Source: Microbacterium immunditiarum (GTDB lineage Bacteria; Actinomycetota; Actinomycetes; Actinomycetales; Microbacteriaceae). Taken from it: a DNA stretch of 64,000 nt. The translations under genes and the position numbers were made by a program. The notes under the pieces are model-generated. The model searched no databases. It was not told the DNA's origin and worked only from the letters and a program-made list of their open reading frames with translations. Positions 1-8,599 of this stretch are shown in pieces. Within the stretch, counting starts at the first letter, position 1; each line of letters begins with the position of its first letter. The stretch is taken from contig NZ_JACCBV010000001.1 in the NCBI RefSeq assembly GCF_013409785.1, positions 2,604,001 through 2,668,000 of the forward strand, read 5' to 3'.

Positions 1-676
1 TCGGGGGCGGCGGGGAACCGATGTCGGTCGTCGACACGTCCCCCGAGAACAGCGCCTCGAGCCCACCGCCCGCGTCCCCCGCACCGGCGCGCTTCGCGGC
101 GGCCCGTGCCTCCGACTCCGAGATGATCGGGATGCTCCCCGTACGGCTGTAGGGCAGCGCCGGCTGCGCAGCCACCTCGCCCGAGAGCTGCCACGAGCGG
201 GCGGGGTCGTCGTCGAGGTCATACGCGTCAGACTCCCCGGCCGTCGGCGAGTTCGGGCCCGCAGGGATGGAACCGGGAGGGGCGGATGCCGCGACCGGCG
301 TCTCGAACGCCGTCGTGGCCGGTTGCGGCGTGTGGGGCGATGCCTGCGGCGGTGTCGGGAGTGCGACGGTCTCGGGCTGTGCTGCCGCCTCGCGCGGCGC
401 GGCATCGCGGGCCGCCGCTTCTCGCGCCGCGGCCTCGCGGGCGGCGCGGCGCGAAAGCGGCACGCTTCCGGTCTGCGTCGGCACCGCGCCCGTGTACGTC
501 GGCACCGCGCCGGTCTGCGGTGGAACCCCTCCCGTGGCAGGGGCGCCGCCGCTGACGCCGTCGCCGCTGTGCCCGGAGCCCTCGGAGGCCGACCGCGCGA
601 GGTGCGCTCGCGGGTCGGGCAGCTTGCCGAACAGGCCCGCGAACGGGTCGTCGTACGGCGAAGGCGACTGGGGCAT
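1..676 (-). CDS. mltG: Endolytic transglycosylase MltG, N-terminal part only (runs off the left edge)
   Basis: An open frame starts with ATG at 676, two bases after the ruvX stop, and stays open for 225 codons to the window edge. A GAGGAG ribosome site lies inside the end of ruvX. What is visible is a hydrophilic, low-complexity N-terminal region: a Pro/Gly-rich start, four copies of a TGxVP unit, then an Ala/Arg/Glu-rich stretch of AREAA repeats and an acidic Ser/Asp stretch. No membrane segment or catalytic domain is inside the window. The call rests on position: in actinobacteria mltG, which cuts nascent glycan strands and ends peptidoglycan polymerisation, usually follows ruvX, and its actinobacterial form has a long disordered cytoplasmic N-terminus of this kind. 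Another membrane-anchored protein with a similar tail is possible. Confidence 0.6.
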   Translation of the reverse strand, partial: MPQSPSPYDDPFAGLFGKLPDPRAHLARSASEGSGHSGDGVSGGAPATGGVPPQTGAVPTYTGAVPTQTGSVPLSRRAAREAAAREAAARDAAPREAAAQPETVALPTPPQASPHTPQPATTAFETPVAASAPPGSIPAGPNSPTAGESDAYDLDDDPARSWQLSGEVAAQPALPYSRTGSIPIISESEARAAAKRAGAGDAGGGLEALFSGDVSTTDIGSPPPP

Positions 677-678
677 GT

Positions 679-1152
679 TCAGGCGGGCTCCTCGGCGGCG
701 GGTACGGGTAGGCCGGGTGGTCGTCCGGTGCTCTTCTCGACATCAAGAGCCTGCTGGAGCAGGACCACCGCGGCGACTTGGTCAACAATGCTACGAGACG
801 AACGCTGGGTTCTGCCCGAATCGCGCAGGGCCGCGTGTGCCGAGACGGTGCTGAGACGCTCGTCCACAAGGCGCACAGGCACGCCGGATGCCGCGGCCAG
901 CGCCGCCGCGAAGTCGCGCGCGTCGGTGGTCGACGGCGTGTCGCCGCCGCTCAGGCTCAACGGCAGGCCGACGAGCACTTCGAGGGGCTCGTCCTCCGCG
1001 ATGAGCTCGCGCAGCCGCGAAATCGACGCGTCCGAGCGCGGGATGGTCTCGACGGGCGTCGCGAGCAGCCCGTCGGGATCGCACCGGGCCACGCCGATCC
1101 GCGCCCGGCCCACATCGACCCCGAGCCGGACCCCCCTGCGGAAATCGCTCAT
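679..1152 (-). CDS. ruvX: Holliday junction resolvase-like nuclease RuvX/YqgF
   Basis: 157 residues, the usual length for the YqgF family, which has an RNase H fold and is linked to 16S rRNA 5' end processing and to Holliday-junction-like nuclease activity. The N-terminal LGVDVGRARIGVA motif carries the first acidic catalytic residue. VLVGLPLSLSG lies mid-protein, VRLVDERLST holds the second acidic site, and the C-terminal part has the DQVAAVVLLQ segment with the third Asp. The start ATG at 1152 is ten bases from the alaS stop, and mltG begins two bases after the ruvX stop, so alaS-ruvX-mltG looks like one transcript. Confidence 0.93.
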   Translation of the reverse strand: MSDFRRGVRLGVDVGRARIGVARCDPDGLLATPVETIPRSDASISRLRELIAEDEPLEVLVGLPLSLSGGDTPSTTDARDFAAALAAASGVPVRLVDERLSTVSAHAALRDSGRTQRSSRSIVDQVAAVVLLQQALDVEKSTGRPPGLPVPAAEEPA

Positions 1153-1162
1153 ACCGTCCGGA

Positions 1163-3823
1163 TCACGCTGCGTTCAGCGCGCCCTTCACCGCCGCGAGCG
1201 CCGACGGCAGGGCCGAGGCATCCGTCCCACCGCCTTGCGCGACGTCGTCGCGCCCGCCACCGCCGCCACCGAGCGCGGTCGCGGCGGCCTTCGCGAGCAC
1301 GCCGGCCTTGGCGCCCGCCGAGCGCGCGGCTTCGTTCGTCGCGACGACGACGACCGGGCGTCCGTTGAGCTCCGCTCCAAGGGCGACGACCGTGGCATCC
1401 GCACCCAGGCGATCGCGCACCTGCAGGGCGAGCGAGCGCACGTCGTCGGCCGACGACGCGGTGCCGAGCGATTCGGCGACCACGCGATGCGGGCCGACCG
1501 CGGTCGCCTTCTCGACGAGCGCGGGCAGCCGATCGGCGAGGGCCTTCGCCTCGTACGCCGCGATCTTCTTCTCGGCGGCCTTGAGGCTCGCCGTGAGCTC
1601 GGCGATGCGCGCCGGAAGCTGCTCGCGCGGCGTCTTGAGGGTTGAGGTGAGCTGCGACACGAGCGCGCGCTCGGCCGCGAGCTGCCGGAACGCGTCGAGG
1701 CCGACGAGAGCCTCGACGCGGCGGTTGGACGCGCCGACCGACGACTCGCCGACGAGGCTGATGAGCCCGACCTCCGCGCTCGTCGACACGTGCGTGCCCG
1801 CGCACAGCTCGCGCGACCACGGGCCGCCGATGTCGACCATGCGCACCTTGTCGCCGTACTTCTCTCCGAACAGCGCGATCGCACCGAGCGAGCGGGCCTC
1901 GTCGAGCGGCAGCACGCGCGTGGTGACCTCGAGGCTCTCTCGGACGGCGTTGTTCGCGATCTCTTCGATCTCGGTCTTCGTGTCGTCGGACAGCGCCTGC
2001 CCCCAGCTGAAGTCGAACCGGAGGTAGCCCGCGCGGTTGAGCGAGCCCGCCTGCGTCGCCGAGCGGCCGAGCGTGTCGCGCAGGGCCGCGTGCACGAGGT
2101 GCGTCGCCGAGTGCGCCTGGCGCGCGCCACGGCGGTTCTCGGCGTCGACGACCGAGGTCGCGGGCTGTCCGACGCCCACCTCGCCCGACGTGACCTCGAC
2201 GGTGTGGCTGATCAGACCCGCGACCGGCTTCTGCACGTCGAGCACATCGAGCTCATAGCCCGGGCCCACGATGATGCCCTTGTCGGCGACCTGCCCGCCC
2301 GACTCCGCGTACAGCGCCGTCTCGGCGAGGATGATCTCGGCGATCTGGCCGGTGGCCGCGCGATCGACCGACATCCCGTCGACGAGGATGCCGAGCACCG
2401 TGGATTCGGTCTGCAGATCGGTGTAGCCCGTGAAGACCGTCTCTCCGCGCGCCCGCAGGTCGCGGTAGACGCTCGTGTCGGCGAGCTGGCGCTTGCGCGC
2501 ACGCGCGTCGGCCTTCGCACGCTGACGCTGCTCCTGCATGAGCGTGTCGAAGGCGGCGCGGTCGACGGTGAGCCCCGCCTCCTGCGCGATCTCGAGCGTC
2601 AAGTCGATCGGGAACCCGTACGTGTCGTGCAGCAGGAACGCCTCGGAGCCGGGGATCGTCGTTCCGCCGGACGCCTTCGTCTGAGCGAGCGAGTCGTCCA
2701 GGAGCGCCGAGCCCGCCGCGAGCGTGCGGAGGAAGGTCTCCTCCTCGGCGATGGCGTACTGCGAGATGCGGGCCCAGTCCTCCGCGACGACCGGGTAGGC
2801 CTCGGCCATCGCGTCGCGCGACACGGCGAACAGCTCGGCGAACGTCGGCCGCTCGACTCCGAGCAGCCGCATCGAGCGGATCACGCGGCGCATGAGACGG
2901 CGCAGGATGTAGCCCCGGCCGTCGTTCGACGGCGTCACGCCATCGGCGAGCAGCATGAGCGACGAGCGCACGTGATCGGCGACGACGCGGAACCGCACAT
3001 CGTCTTCGTGATCGGCTCCATAGGTGCGGCCCGACAGCTCGACCGCCTTGTCGAGCACCGGCCGCACCTGGTCGGTCTCGTACATGTTGTCGACGCCCTG
3101 CTTGATGAACGCGATGCGCTCGAGGCCCATGCCGGTGTCGATGTTCTTCGCGGGCAGCTCGCCCACAACGTCGAAGTCGTACTTCGACCGCACGTTCGTG
3201 ATCTCGTACTGCATGAACACGAGGTTCCAGATCTCGACGTAGCGATCGTCGTCGGTCGCCGGCCCGCCGTCGATGCCGTACTCCGGGCCGAGGTCGAAGA
3301 AGATCTCCGAGCAGGGCCCCGCCGGCCCCGGAAGGCCCGTGCTCCAGTAGTTCGTGTCCTTGCCGAGCCGCTGGATGCGGTCTTCGGGCAGCCGCGCGAC
3401 CTCGCGCCACAGGTCGTAGGCCTCGTCGTCCTCTTCGTAGACGGTCACCCACAGGTCGGCCGGGTCGAAGCCGAGGCCGCCCTCGTCCTCCGGCATCGTG
3501 AGCAGCTCCCACGCGTAGCCGATCGCGTCGCGCTTGAAGTAGTCGCCGAACGACCAGTTCCCGAGCATCTGGAAGAACGTGCCGTGACGCGGCGTCTTGC
3601 CGACCTCTTCGATGTCGTTCGTCCGGATGCACTTCTGGTTGTCGGCCGCACGCGGGTACGGCGGCGGCACGTCACCGCTCAGGTACGGGATGAACGGCAC
3701 CATGCCCGCAACCGTGAACAGCAGCGCCGGGTCGTCGGTGACGAGCGACGCCGACGGCACGATCGTGTGGTCGTTCTTCTCGAAATAAGCCAGGAAGCGA
3801 CGGGCGATCTCGGCGGTCTTCAT
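1163..3823 (-). CDS. alaS: Alanine-tRNA ligase
   Basis: 886 residues, full length for a bacterial AlaRS. This cytoplasmic class II enzyme charges tRNA-Ala and edits mischarged Ser/Gly. The N-terminal catalytic core (to about residue 400) includes the RTNDIEEVG and FFQMLGNWSFGDYFK segments. The editing domain carries the HSATH and CAGTH zinc-site motifs near residues 570 and 670. The C-terminal DHHA1 domain ends in a glycine run (GGGGGGRDD). A GAGGAAT ribosome site precedes the ATG at 3823. It sits between rpsD with its small membrane-protein neighbour and ruvX, the order common in Micrococcales. Confidence 0.98.
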   Translation of the reverse strand: MKTAEIARRFLAYFEKNDHTIVPSASLVTDDPALLFTVAGMVPFIPYLSGDVPPPYPRAADNQKCIRTNDIEEVGKTPRHGTFFQMLGNWSFGDYFKRDAIGYAWELLTMPEDEGGLGFDPADLWVTVYEEDDEAYDLWREVARLPEDRIQRLGKDTNYWSTGLPGPAGPCSEIFFDLGPEYGIDGGPATDDDRYVEIWNLVFMQYEITNVRSKYDFDVVGELPAKNIDTGMGLERIAFIKQGVDNMYETDQVRPVLDKAVELSGRTYGADHEDDVRFRVVADHVRSSLMLLADGVTPSNDGRGYILRRLMRRVIRSMRLLGVERPTFAELFAVSRDAMAEAYPVVAEDWARISQYAIAEEETFLRTLAAGSALLDDSLAQTKASGGTTIPGSEAFLLHDTYGFPIDLTLEIAQEAGLTVDRAAFDTLMQEQRQRAKADARARKRQLADTSVYRDLRARGETVFTGYTDLQTESTVLGILVDGMSVDRAATGQIAEIILAETALYAESGGQVADKGIIVGPGYELDVLDVQKPVAGLISHTVEVTSGEVGVGQPATSVVDAENRRGARQAHSATHLVHAALRDTLGRSATQAGSLNRAGYLRFDFSWGQALSDDTKTEIEEIANNAVRESLEVTTRVLPLDEARSLGAIALFGEKYGDKVRMVDIGGPWSRELCAGTHVSTSAEVGLISLVGESSVGASNRRVEALVGLDAFRQLAAERALVSQLTSTLKTPREQLPARIAELTASLKAAEKKIAAYEAKALADRLPALVEKATAVGPHRVVAESLGTASSADDVRSLALQVRDRLGADATVVALGAELNGRPVVVVATNEAARSAGAKAGVLAKAAATALGGGGGGRDDVAQGGGTDASALPSALAAVKGALNAA

Positions 3824-3901
3824 TCGTGGGGATTCCTCGGGACGAGCGGATCCTGCCCCGGCACGGCGGGAGGATGCGAGCGGTTCGGGTGAGCCGATGA
3901 G

Positions 3902-4177
3902 TCAGGCGGCGGGCTTGGGTGCGGCATCCGTGTCGCCGGAGGCCGTAGAGCCGGATGCCGCGGCGACCGCCTCGGCCGCCGCATCCGTCGCCGTCTCGGC
4001 ACCCTCCGTGAAGCGCGCCTCCTGCTCGTGGTACGCCGCGCTGATGCGGTCGGTGAACTCGGCGATGCGCGCGTCGATGTCGGCGAGCACCTCGCGGCCG
4101 CGGGGGTCCTTGTTGACGAAGTGCGCGAGGACGAAGCCGCCGGCCAGGCCGAGCACGAACCACACCAGGTTCTTCAT
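3902..4177 (-). CDS. Small membrane-anchored protein of unknown function
   Basis: 91 residues from the ATG at 4177, chosen because GGAG lies eight bases upstream; a start ten codons further upstream has no such site. One N-terminal membrane helix (about residues 3-20, VWFVLGLAGGFVLAHFV) is followed by a charged amphipathic segment (EVLADIDARIAEFTDRISAAY) and an Ala/Thr-rich tail ending PKPAA. Proteins of this shape are commonly found between rpsD and alaS in actinobacteria, but I know no function. It lies 78 bases before alaS on the same strand and may be cotranscribed with it. Confidence 0.75.
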   Translation of the reverse strand: MKNLVWFVLGLAGGFVLAHFVNKDPRGREVLADIDARIAEFTDRISAAYHEQEARFTEGAETATDAAAEAVAAASGSTASGDTDAAPKPAA

Positions 4178-4229
4178 GTCACCACTCCTTCGCCGCGGGC
4201 GCGGCATGGGTACATCTTAAGCGAGAACG

Positions 4230-4265
4230 GCGAGGGGCGCCGGGCTGGAACCCGGCGCCCCTCGC
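4230..4265 (-). terminator. Hairpin terminator downstream of rpsD
   Basis: A perfect 15-bp stem (GCGAGGGGCGCCGGG and its complement) closes a 6-base loop about 50 bases after the rpsD stop. There is no clear U-run, so it may be a stem-only terminator of the kind common in high-GC actinobacteria. Confidence 0.6.
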
Positions 4266-4312
4266 GCGGTCTCAGGCAGGGCGGCGTTATCGCGTCCTTG
4301 TCGTACGCGGCC

Positions 4313-4942
4313 CTATCGGGCGGCGTAGTACTCGACGACGAGCTGGACGTCACAGACGACCGGAACCTCGGCGCGCTTGGGACGACGCACGAGACGCGCC
4401 TGCAGCTTGTCGAGCTCGACCTCGAGGTAGGCCGGAACCGGGGGCAGGACATCGGCGTGACCGCCGGCAGCCGCGACCTGGAACGGCTCGAGGCCCTCGC
4501 TCTTGGCCTTGACGTGGATGAGCTGGCCCGGCTTCACGCGGAACGACGGGCGGTCGACGAGCTGACCGTCGATGAGGATGTGACGGTGCACGACGAGCTG
4601 GCGGGCCTGCGCCATGGTGCGGGCGAAGCCCGAGCGGAGCACGAGCGCGTCGAGACGCATCTCGAGCTGCTCGACGAGGTTCTCACCGGTCAGGCCGTCC
4701 TTGCGGCGGGCCTCTTCGAACTGGATGCGCAGCTGCTTCTCGCGGATGTTGTACTGCTCGCGAAGACGCTGCTTCTCGCGCAGACGGACGGCGTAGTCGC
4801 TGTCGGCCTTGCGCTTGGTGCGGCCGTGCTCACCCGGAGCGTACGGACGCTTCTCGAGGTAGCGGGCGGCCTTCGGGGTCAGCGCGACGCCGAGCGCGCG
4901 CGACAGGCGGACCTTGCGGCGGTCCTGGGACTTCGTTGCCAC
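4313..4942 (-). CDS. rpsD: 30S ribosomal protein S4
   Basis: 209 residues. S4 nucleates assembly of the small-subunit body by binding the 16S rRNA 5' domain. The S4 RNA-binding domain (about residues 98-160) includes EMRLDALVLRSGFA, ARQLVVHRHILIDG and VKPGQLIHVK. The N-terminus (RRKVRLSRALG) lacks the CxxC zinc cysteines found in many bacterial S4 proteins, so this is the zinc-free type. The gene stands alone rather than in the alpha operon, as in many actinobacteria. The roughly 200-bp region upstream holds a GCCGTG-CACGGC hairpin near 4963-4981 that could belong to an autoregulatory leader. Confidence 0.98.
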   Translation of the reverse strand: MATKSQDRRKVRLSRALGVALTPKAARYLEKRPYAPGEHGRTKRKADSDYAVRLREKQRLREQYNIREKQLRIQFEEARRKDGLTGENLVEQLEMRLDALVLRSGFARTMAQARQLVVHRHILIDGQLVDRPSFRVKPGQLIHVKAKSEGLEPFQVAAAGGHADVLPPVPAYLEVELDKLQARLVRRPKRAEVPVVCDVQLVVEYYAAR

Positions 4943-5152
4943 GAAGTGTTCCTTCCGTTGACGCGGCCGTGTCTTTCACGGCTCGCGGACGTATCCCCCA
5001 CTCCTCGCCCTGTCCGGACTGCACGCCGGGGCACGCCGGAAGGTCTTCGTCAGAGGAGGGAGATGCCCGAAAACCCGGTTTCGAGCCGATCAAGTCTAAC
5101 AGAGGGGCGCTCGGCTCCCGGTGACGTCGAAGCCGCGTGACCTCAGCCGGCC

Positions 5153-6070
5153 TCAGCCGACCGGCACGAGCGCCGACGTGATACGCACCACGCCCGGCCC
5201 GTACTCGGCGTCGCAGCGAGCCTGCAGTCGTCCGTCGTCGTAGACCACGGTGACGTCGACCGTGCCCGCGAGTCCGTTCTCGCCGGCCGACAGCACGCCG
5301 GGCGTCGACGCCATCATCTCGGTCCGGATCGCCTGAAGCTCCGCGGCCGTGCGCGTAGCCTGGGTGACGCACAGCATCCCGCCCCACACTTCGCGCAGCT
5401 CGGCCTCGGCGACGGCCGGATCGCCGGTCACCCGCACATTGACGATCGTGAGCAGCGGGTCGTTCATGCCCGTCTCGGATCCAGCGGAGTCGCCCGAACG
5501 CGCGGCGGGATTCGGCGACTGATCCATCCATGCTGTCGCGTAGCCGTCGAGGCGCGCCGCGAGCTCGAACGTGGCGTTCATCGCCTCGAACGTCGCCTTC
5601 GCCTCGTCCAGGACGCGCCAACCGCCGTCCGGGTCAGGGCACGGGCTCGCGAAGTCGGTCATGTCGACCTGCGGCCACTCGTAGTCCGCCCCGGATGCGA
5701 CCTCGATCGGCGTGAACGCGTCGGCGTCCGCGTCGTAAGTGCCCGTGAGGATGAACGAGCCCCACCGAACCCCGGCGGCGTCCTCGAACTCGCCGACGTA
5801 CCGGCTCCAGTCCCAGCCGACGAGGGAGGGCCCGCCGCACTGCGGCGGATACGAGGCGGCCATCGCCCCGAGGCACAGCTCGGCGCCGTCGCCGTCGTCG
5901 AGCACGGTGACCGGATGCTTCGTCGTGACCAGCGCCGCGGAGTCGGGTCCGGATCCTCCCGGCGGAACGGAACCCGCTCGAGGGGTCGCGCACCCGGCCA
6001 GCGCGAGGGCGGCGACGACCGCCACCGCTCCAAGCACGGCCGGTCGTGGCATCCGGTTCTCCCGCATCAT
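5153..6070 (-). CDS. Secreted lipoprotein of unknown function
   Basis: 305 residues from the first of several possible starts (6070, 6067 or 6052; the last has GGGAG at good spacing). A hydrophobic signal segment ends in a lipobox, LALAGC, with the Cys at residue 27, so the mature protein is probably lipid-anchored on the outer face of the membrane. The mature part has several more cysteines and no domain I recognise. The next gene, at 6190, is divergent, with about 120 bp between them. No function is proposed. Confidence 0.75.
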   Translation of the reverse strand: MMRENRMPRPAVLGAVAVVAALALAGCATPRAGSVPPGGSGPDSAALVTTKHPVTVLDDGDGAELCLGAMAASYPPQCGGPSLVGWDWSRYVGEFEDAAGVRWGSFILTGTYDADADAFTPIEVASGADYEWPQVDMTDFASPCPDPDGGWRVLDEAKATFEAMNATFELAARLDGYATAWMDQSPNPAARSGDSAGSETGMNDPLLTIVNVRVTGDPAVAEAELREVWGGMLCVTQATRTAAELQAIRTEMMASTPGVLSAGENGLAGTVDVTVVYDDGRLQARCDAEYGPGVVRITSALVPVG

Positions 6071-6189
6071 CGCTCCCCACTCGGTCGCACGCCGACGCGG
6101 CGGGACCTGCCCGCCTCACTCACGGAGTGTCTCGACGACGCGGATCGTCTCACCTGGATGCGCGGGCGAACGTGCGGCATGCTCGACGC

Positions 6190-6696
6190 ATGCCCCCTCG
6201 CCGTCGCCTCACCATCGGGATCGCGATCTCGGGAACCCTCCTCGTCACCGCCTACGCCGTGCTGGCGGCGCTCCAGATCATCGTGCTGAACCCGCTCGCG
6301 GCCGTGCCAAGCGCGACGCTGCGCGAGATCCACGCCGAGATGGCGCGGATGGGCGAGTCGCCCGGCATCCCCGTCACGATCGGCATCCTCGGCCTCGGCG
6401 TGCTCCTGGCCGGAGGGCTGCTCGCTCTCTTCGCGGGAAGAGCGGATGCCACGCCTTTCGCCGCGGCGACGGCGCACCTCCTCATGCTCGTCCTCGGCGC
6501 TCCGGCGTACTTCGTCGCCTCATTCGGGCCGGGCATGGCGCTCGCCGACACATTCCTGATCAGCGGCGCCGACTATGTCTCCTGGGCGTTCGCCCACTAC
6601 GCCACGAGCGGGATCGCGCTGCTCGCACTGCTCGGAGCCATCGCGATCGGGAGCGCGCGCTCGGACCCCACGAAACGCGCGCCCGCCACCGCCTGA
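6190..6696 (+). CDS. Four-helix integral membrane protein of unknown function
   Basis: 168 residues from ATG 6190. The start is chosen because the preceding in-frame residues are not hydrophobic and the protein then begins MPPRRR followed directly by a membrane helix. Four hydrophobic segments are visible (about residues 8-30, 55-80, 90-115 and 125-150), and the tail is charged. The ribosome site is weak. It ends four bases before the convergent rarA stop. I do not recognise a family. Confidence 0.65.
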   Translation: MPPRRRLTIGIAISGTLLVTAYAVLAALQIIVLNPLAAVPSATLREIHAEMARMGESPGIPVTIGILGLGVLLAGGLLALFAGRADATPFAAATAHLLMLVLGAPAYFVASFGPGMALADTFLISGADYVSWAFAHYATSGIALLALLGAIAIGSARSDPTKRAPATA

Positions 6697-6699
6697 TCC

Positions 6700-8079
6700 T
6701 CAGCCGCCGCCGAGAATGCGACGGATCTTCTCGAGCCGCGCCTGCACGTCGCGCTCCTGCCCGTGGTTCGTCGGCTCGTAGTAGCGCTTGTCGCGCAGCT
6801 CGTCGGGAAGGTACTGCTGCGCGACGACCCCGACGTCGGAGTCATGCGGGTACTTGTAGCCCTTCCCGTGCCCGAGGCGCTGGGCGCCCGGGTAGTGCGC
6901 GTCGCGCAGGTGGGCCGGCACGCGGCCGAATCCGCCGGCCCGCACGTCGGCGATGGCCTTGTCGAGCGCGACGTACGCCGCATTCGACTTCGCCGTCGTC
7001 GCGAGGTACACCGTCGCCTCGGCGAGCGGAATCCGCCCCTCCGGCATGCCGATGAACTGCACGGCGTCGGCTGCGGCGACGGCGAGCGGCAGCGCCTGCG
7101 GGTCGGCGAGGCCGATGTCTTCGGATGCCGAGATGATCAGCCTGCGCGCGATGAACCGCGGGTCTTCCCCGGCCTCGATCATGCGGGCGAGGTAGTGCAG
7201 CGCCGCGTCGACGTCGGAGCCGCGGATCGACTTGATGAAGGCGCTGATGACGTCGTAGTGCTCGTCGCCCTGCCGGTCGTACCGCAGCAGGGCGCGGTCT
7301 ACCGCCTGCGCGATGTGCTCGGCCGAGATCTCGACAGGGGTCGGGGCCTCGGCGCCGTCTTCGGAGCCCCGATCGTCCGCGATGTCGTCGTCGGCTTCCT
7401 CCTCGGGGGCCGCTATCGACGCCGCCGCCTCGAGCGCGGTGAGTGCGCGGCGCGCATCGCCGGATGCGAGGCGGATGAGGGCTTCTCGTGCGCTCGGGCC
7501 GAGTTCGACGGCGCCGGCGAGTCCCCGCGGATCGTCGACCGCCCGGTCGATGAGCATCCCGAGGTCGTCGTCGGTGAGCGGCTGGAGCGTGAGCAGCAGC
7601 GACCGCGACAGCAGCGGCGAGATCACCGAGAACGACGGGTTCTCGGTGGTCGCCGCGATGAGCACCACCCAGCCGTTCTCGACCCCGGGAAGCAGCGCGT
7701 CCTGCTGCGCCTTCGTGAACCGGTGGATCTCGTCGAGGAAGAGGATCGTCGACTGCCCGTACAGGTCGCGCTGGTTCAGCGCGTCCTGCATGACCTCGCG
7801 CACGTCCTTCACGCCCGCCGTGATCGCCGACAGCTCGACGAAGCGGCGGCCGGACGACCGCGCGATCGCCTGCGCGAGCGTCGTCTTTCCGGTGCCCGGC
7901 GGCCCCCAGAGGATCACCGACGTGCCCGGCTTGGCCGTGGCATCCGGATTCGCCAGGGTGACCAGCGGCGACCCGGGCCGCAGCAGGTGCGACTGACCGG
8001 CCACCTCGTCGAGCGAGACCGGCCGCATGCGCACGGCGAGCGGGGTCTGCCCCTGGAAGAGAGCGGCGGGCGAAGTCAC
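6700..8079 (-). CDS. rarA: Replication-associated recombination protein A (RarA/MgsA AAA+ ATPase)
   Basis: 459 residues beginning with GTG. RarA is a clamp-loader-like AAA+ ATPase that acts at stalled replication forks. Visible motifs are Walker A ([11 protein letters not shown], near residue 60), Walker B (LFLDEIHRF) and sensor 1 (AATTENPSF). The C-terminal half has the MgsA tetramerisation region ([17 protein letters not shown]) and the family ending with [11 protein letters not shown] and KYPHD. A short acidic insertion (about residues 225-240) separates the ATPase and C-terminal parts. Confidence 0.96.
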   Translation of the reverse strand: MTSPAALFQGQTPLAVRMRPVSLDEVAGQSHLLRPGSPLVTLANPDATAKPGTSVILWGPPGTGKTTLAQAIARSSGRRFVELSAITAGVKDVREVMQDALNQRDLYGQSTILFLDEIHRFTKAQQDALLPGVENGWVVLIAATTENPSFSVISPLLSRSLLLTLQPLTDDDLGMLIDRAVDDPRGLAGAVELGPSAREALIRLASGDARRALTALEAAASIAAPEEEADDDIADDRGSEDGAEAPTPVEISAEHIAQAVDRALLRYDRQGDEHYDVISAFIKSIRGSDVDAALHYLARMIEAGEDPRFIARRLIISASEDIGLADPQALPLAVAAADAVQFIGMPEGRIPLAEATVYLATTAKSNAAYVALDKAIADVRAGGFGRVPAHLRDAHYPGAQRLGHGKGYKYPHDSDVGVVAQQYLPDELRDKRYYEPTNHGQERDVQARLEKIRRILGGG

Positions 8080-8211
8080 TCGACCAGGCTAGCCGCGGCC
8101 GCCGACGCGGGCTCCGCACCACCTGCCCGACGCTCCGACGGGCGGTTTGGCCCGGCCCCTGCGTGTTTGTAGGATCGACCCGGCCCGGAGCACCGGGGTG
8201 AGGGAGGTCCT

Positions 8212-8523
8212 GTGGCAACGGGCAAGGAACGCGAAGCGCGCGCTGCGCGCGAACGTGCACGGCTGTATCAGGCTCGGCAGAAGTTCCACGAAGGACGCAC
8301 TCGCCGCCGCACGCGCGACAACCTCATCGCGGGCATCGTGGGCGGCATCCTCATCCTCGCGGTGGTCGGCGGCCAGATCGCGTACTTCACGCTCGGTCCC
8401 GGCGCGCCCGAGCCCGCTCCCAGCCTGACGCCGACGCAGACGCCGACCGAGGCTCCGCCGACGCCGACGCCGACTCCCACCGACTCCGTCGAGCCGACCC
8501 CGGAACCGACCGCGACGTCCTGA
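8212..8523 (+). CDS. Small single-pass membrane protein with a Pro/Thr-rich tail
   Basis: 103 residues from GTG 8212, with GGGAGG upstream. The N-terminal 35 residues are strongly basic and rich in Arg/Ala. One membrane helix (about residues 39-60) follows, then an outward tail made almost entirely of Pro, Thr and Glu (TPTQTPTEAPPTPTPTPT). Such tails are typical of extended wall-spanning linkers. It lies 76 bases before the DUF349 gene on the same strand. No function is known to me. Confidence 0.65.
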   Translation: MATGKEREARAARERARLYQARQKFHEGRTRRRTRDNLIAGIVGGILILAVVGGQIAYFTLGPGAPEPAPSLTPTQTPTEAPPTPTPTPTDSVEPTPEPTATS

Positions 8524-8599
8524 GCGGCTCACCCCGCCGTACTAGGCTTGGGCCGTCCATTTCCCGCAGGCGGCGCACTGCCGCGATGAGGTGCATCCC

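Noticed and set aside
1790..3892. A 700-codon open frame antisense to alaS
   Set aside because: Shadow of alaS with repetitive Arg/Val composition.
4943..5152. Promoter and S4-binding leader for rpsD
   Set aside because: A hairpin and a TAGACT element are visible, but no -35 at the right spacing, so I did not list them as a feature.
8401..8523. Tandem repeat or CRISPR-like array in the ACGCCGAC-rich stretch
   Set aside because: It is the coding sequence of a Pro/Thr-rich tail, with no spacers.
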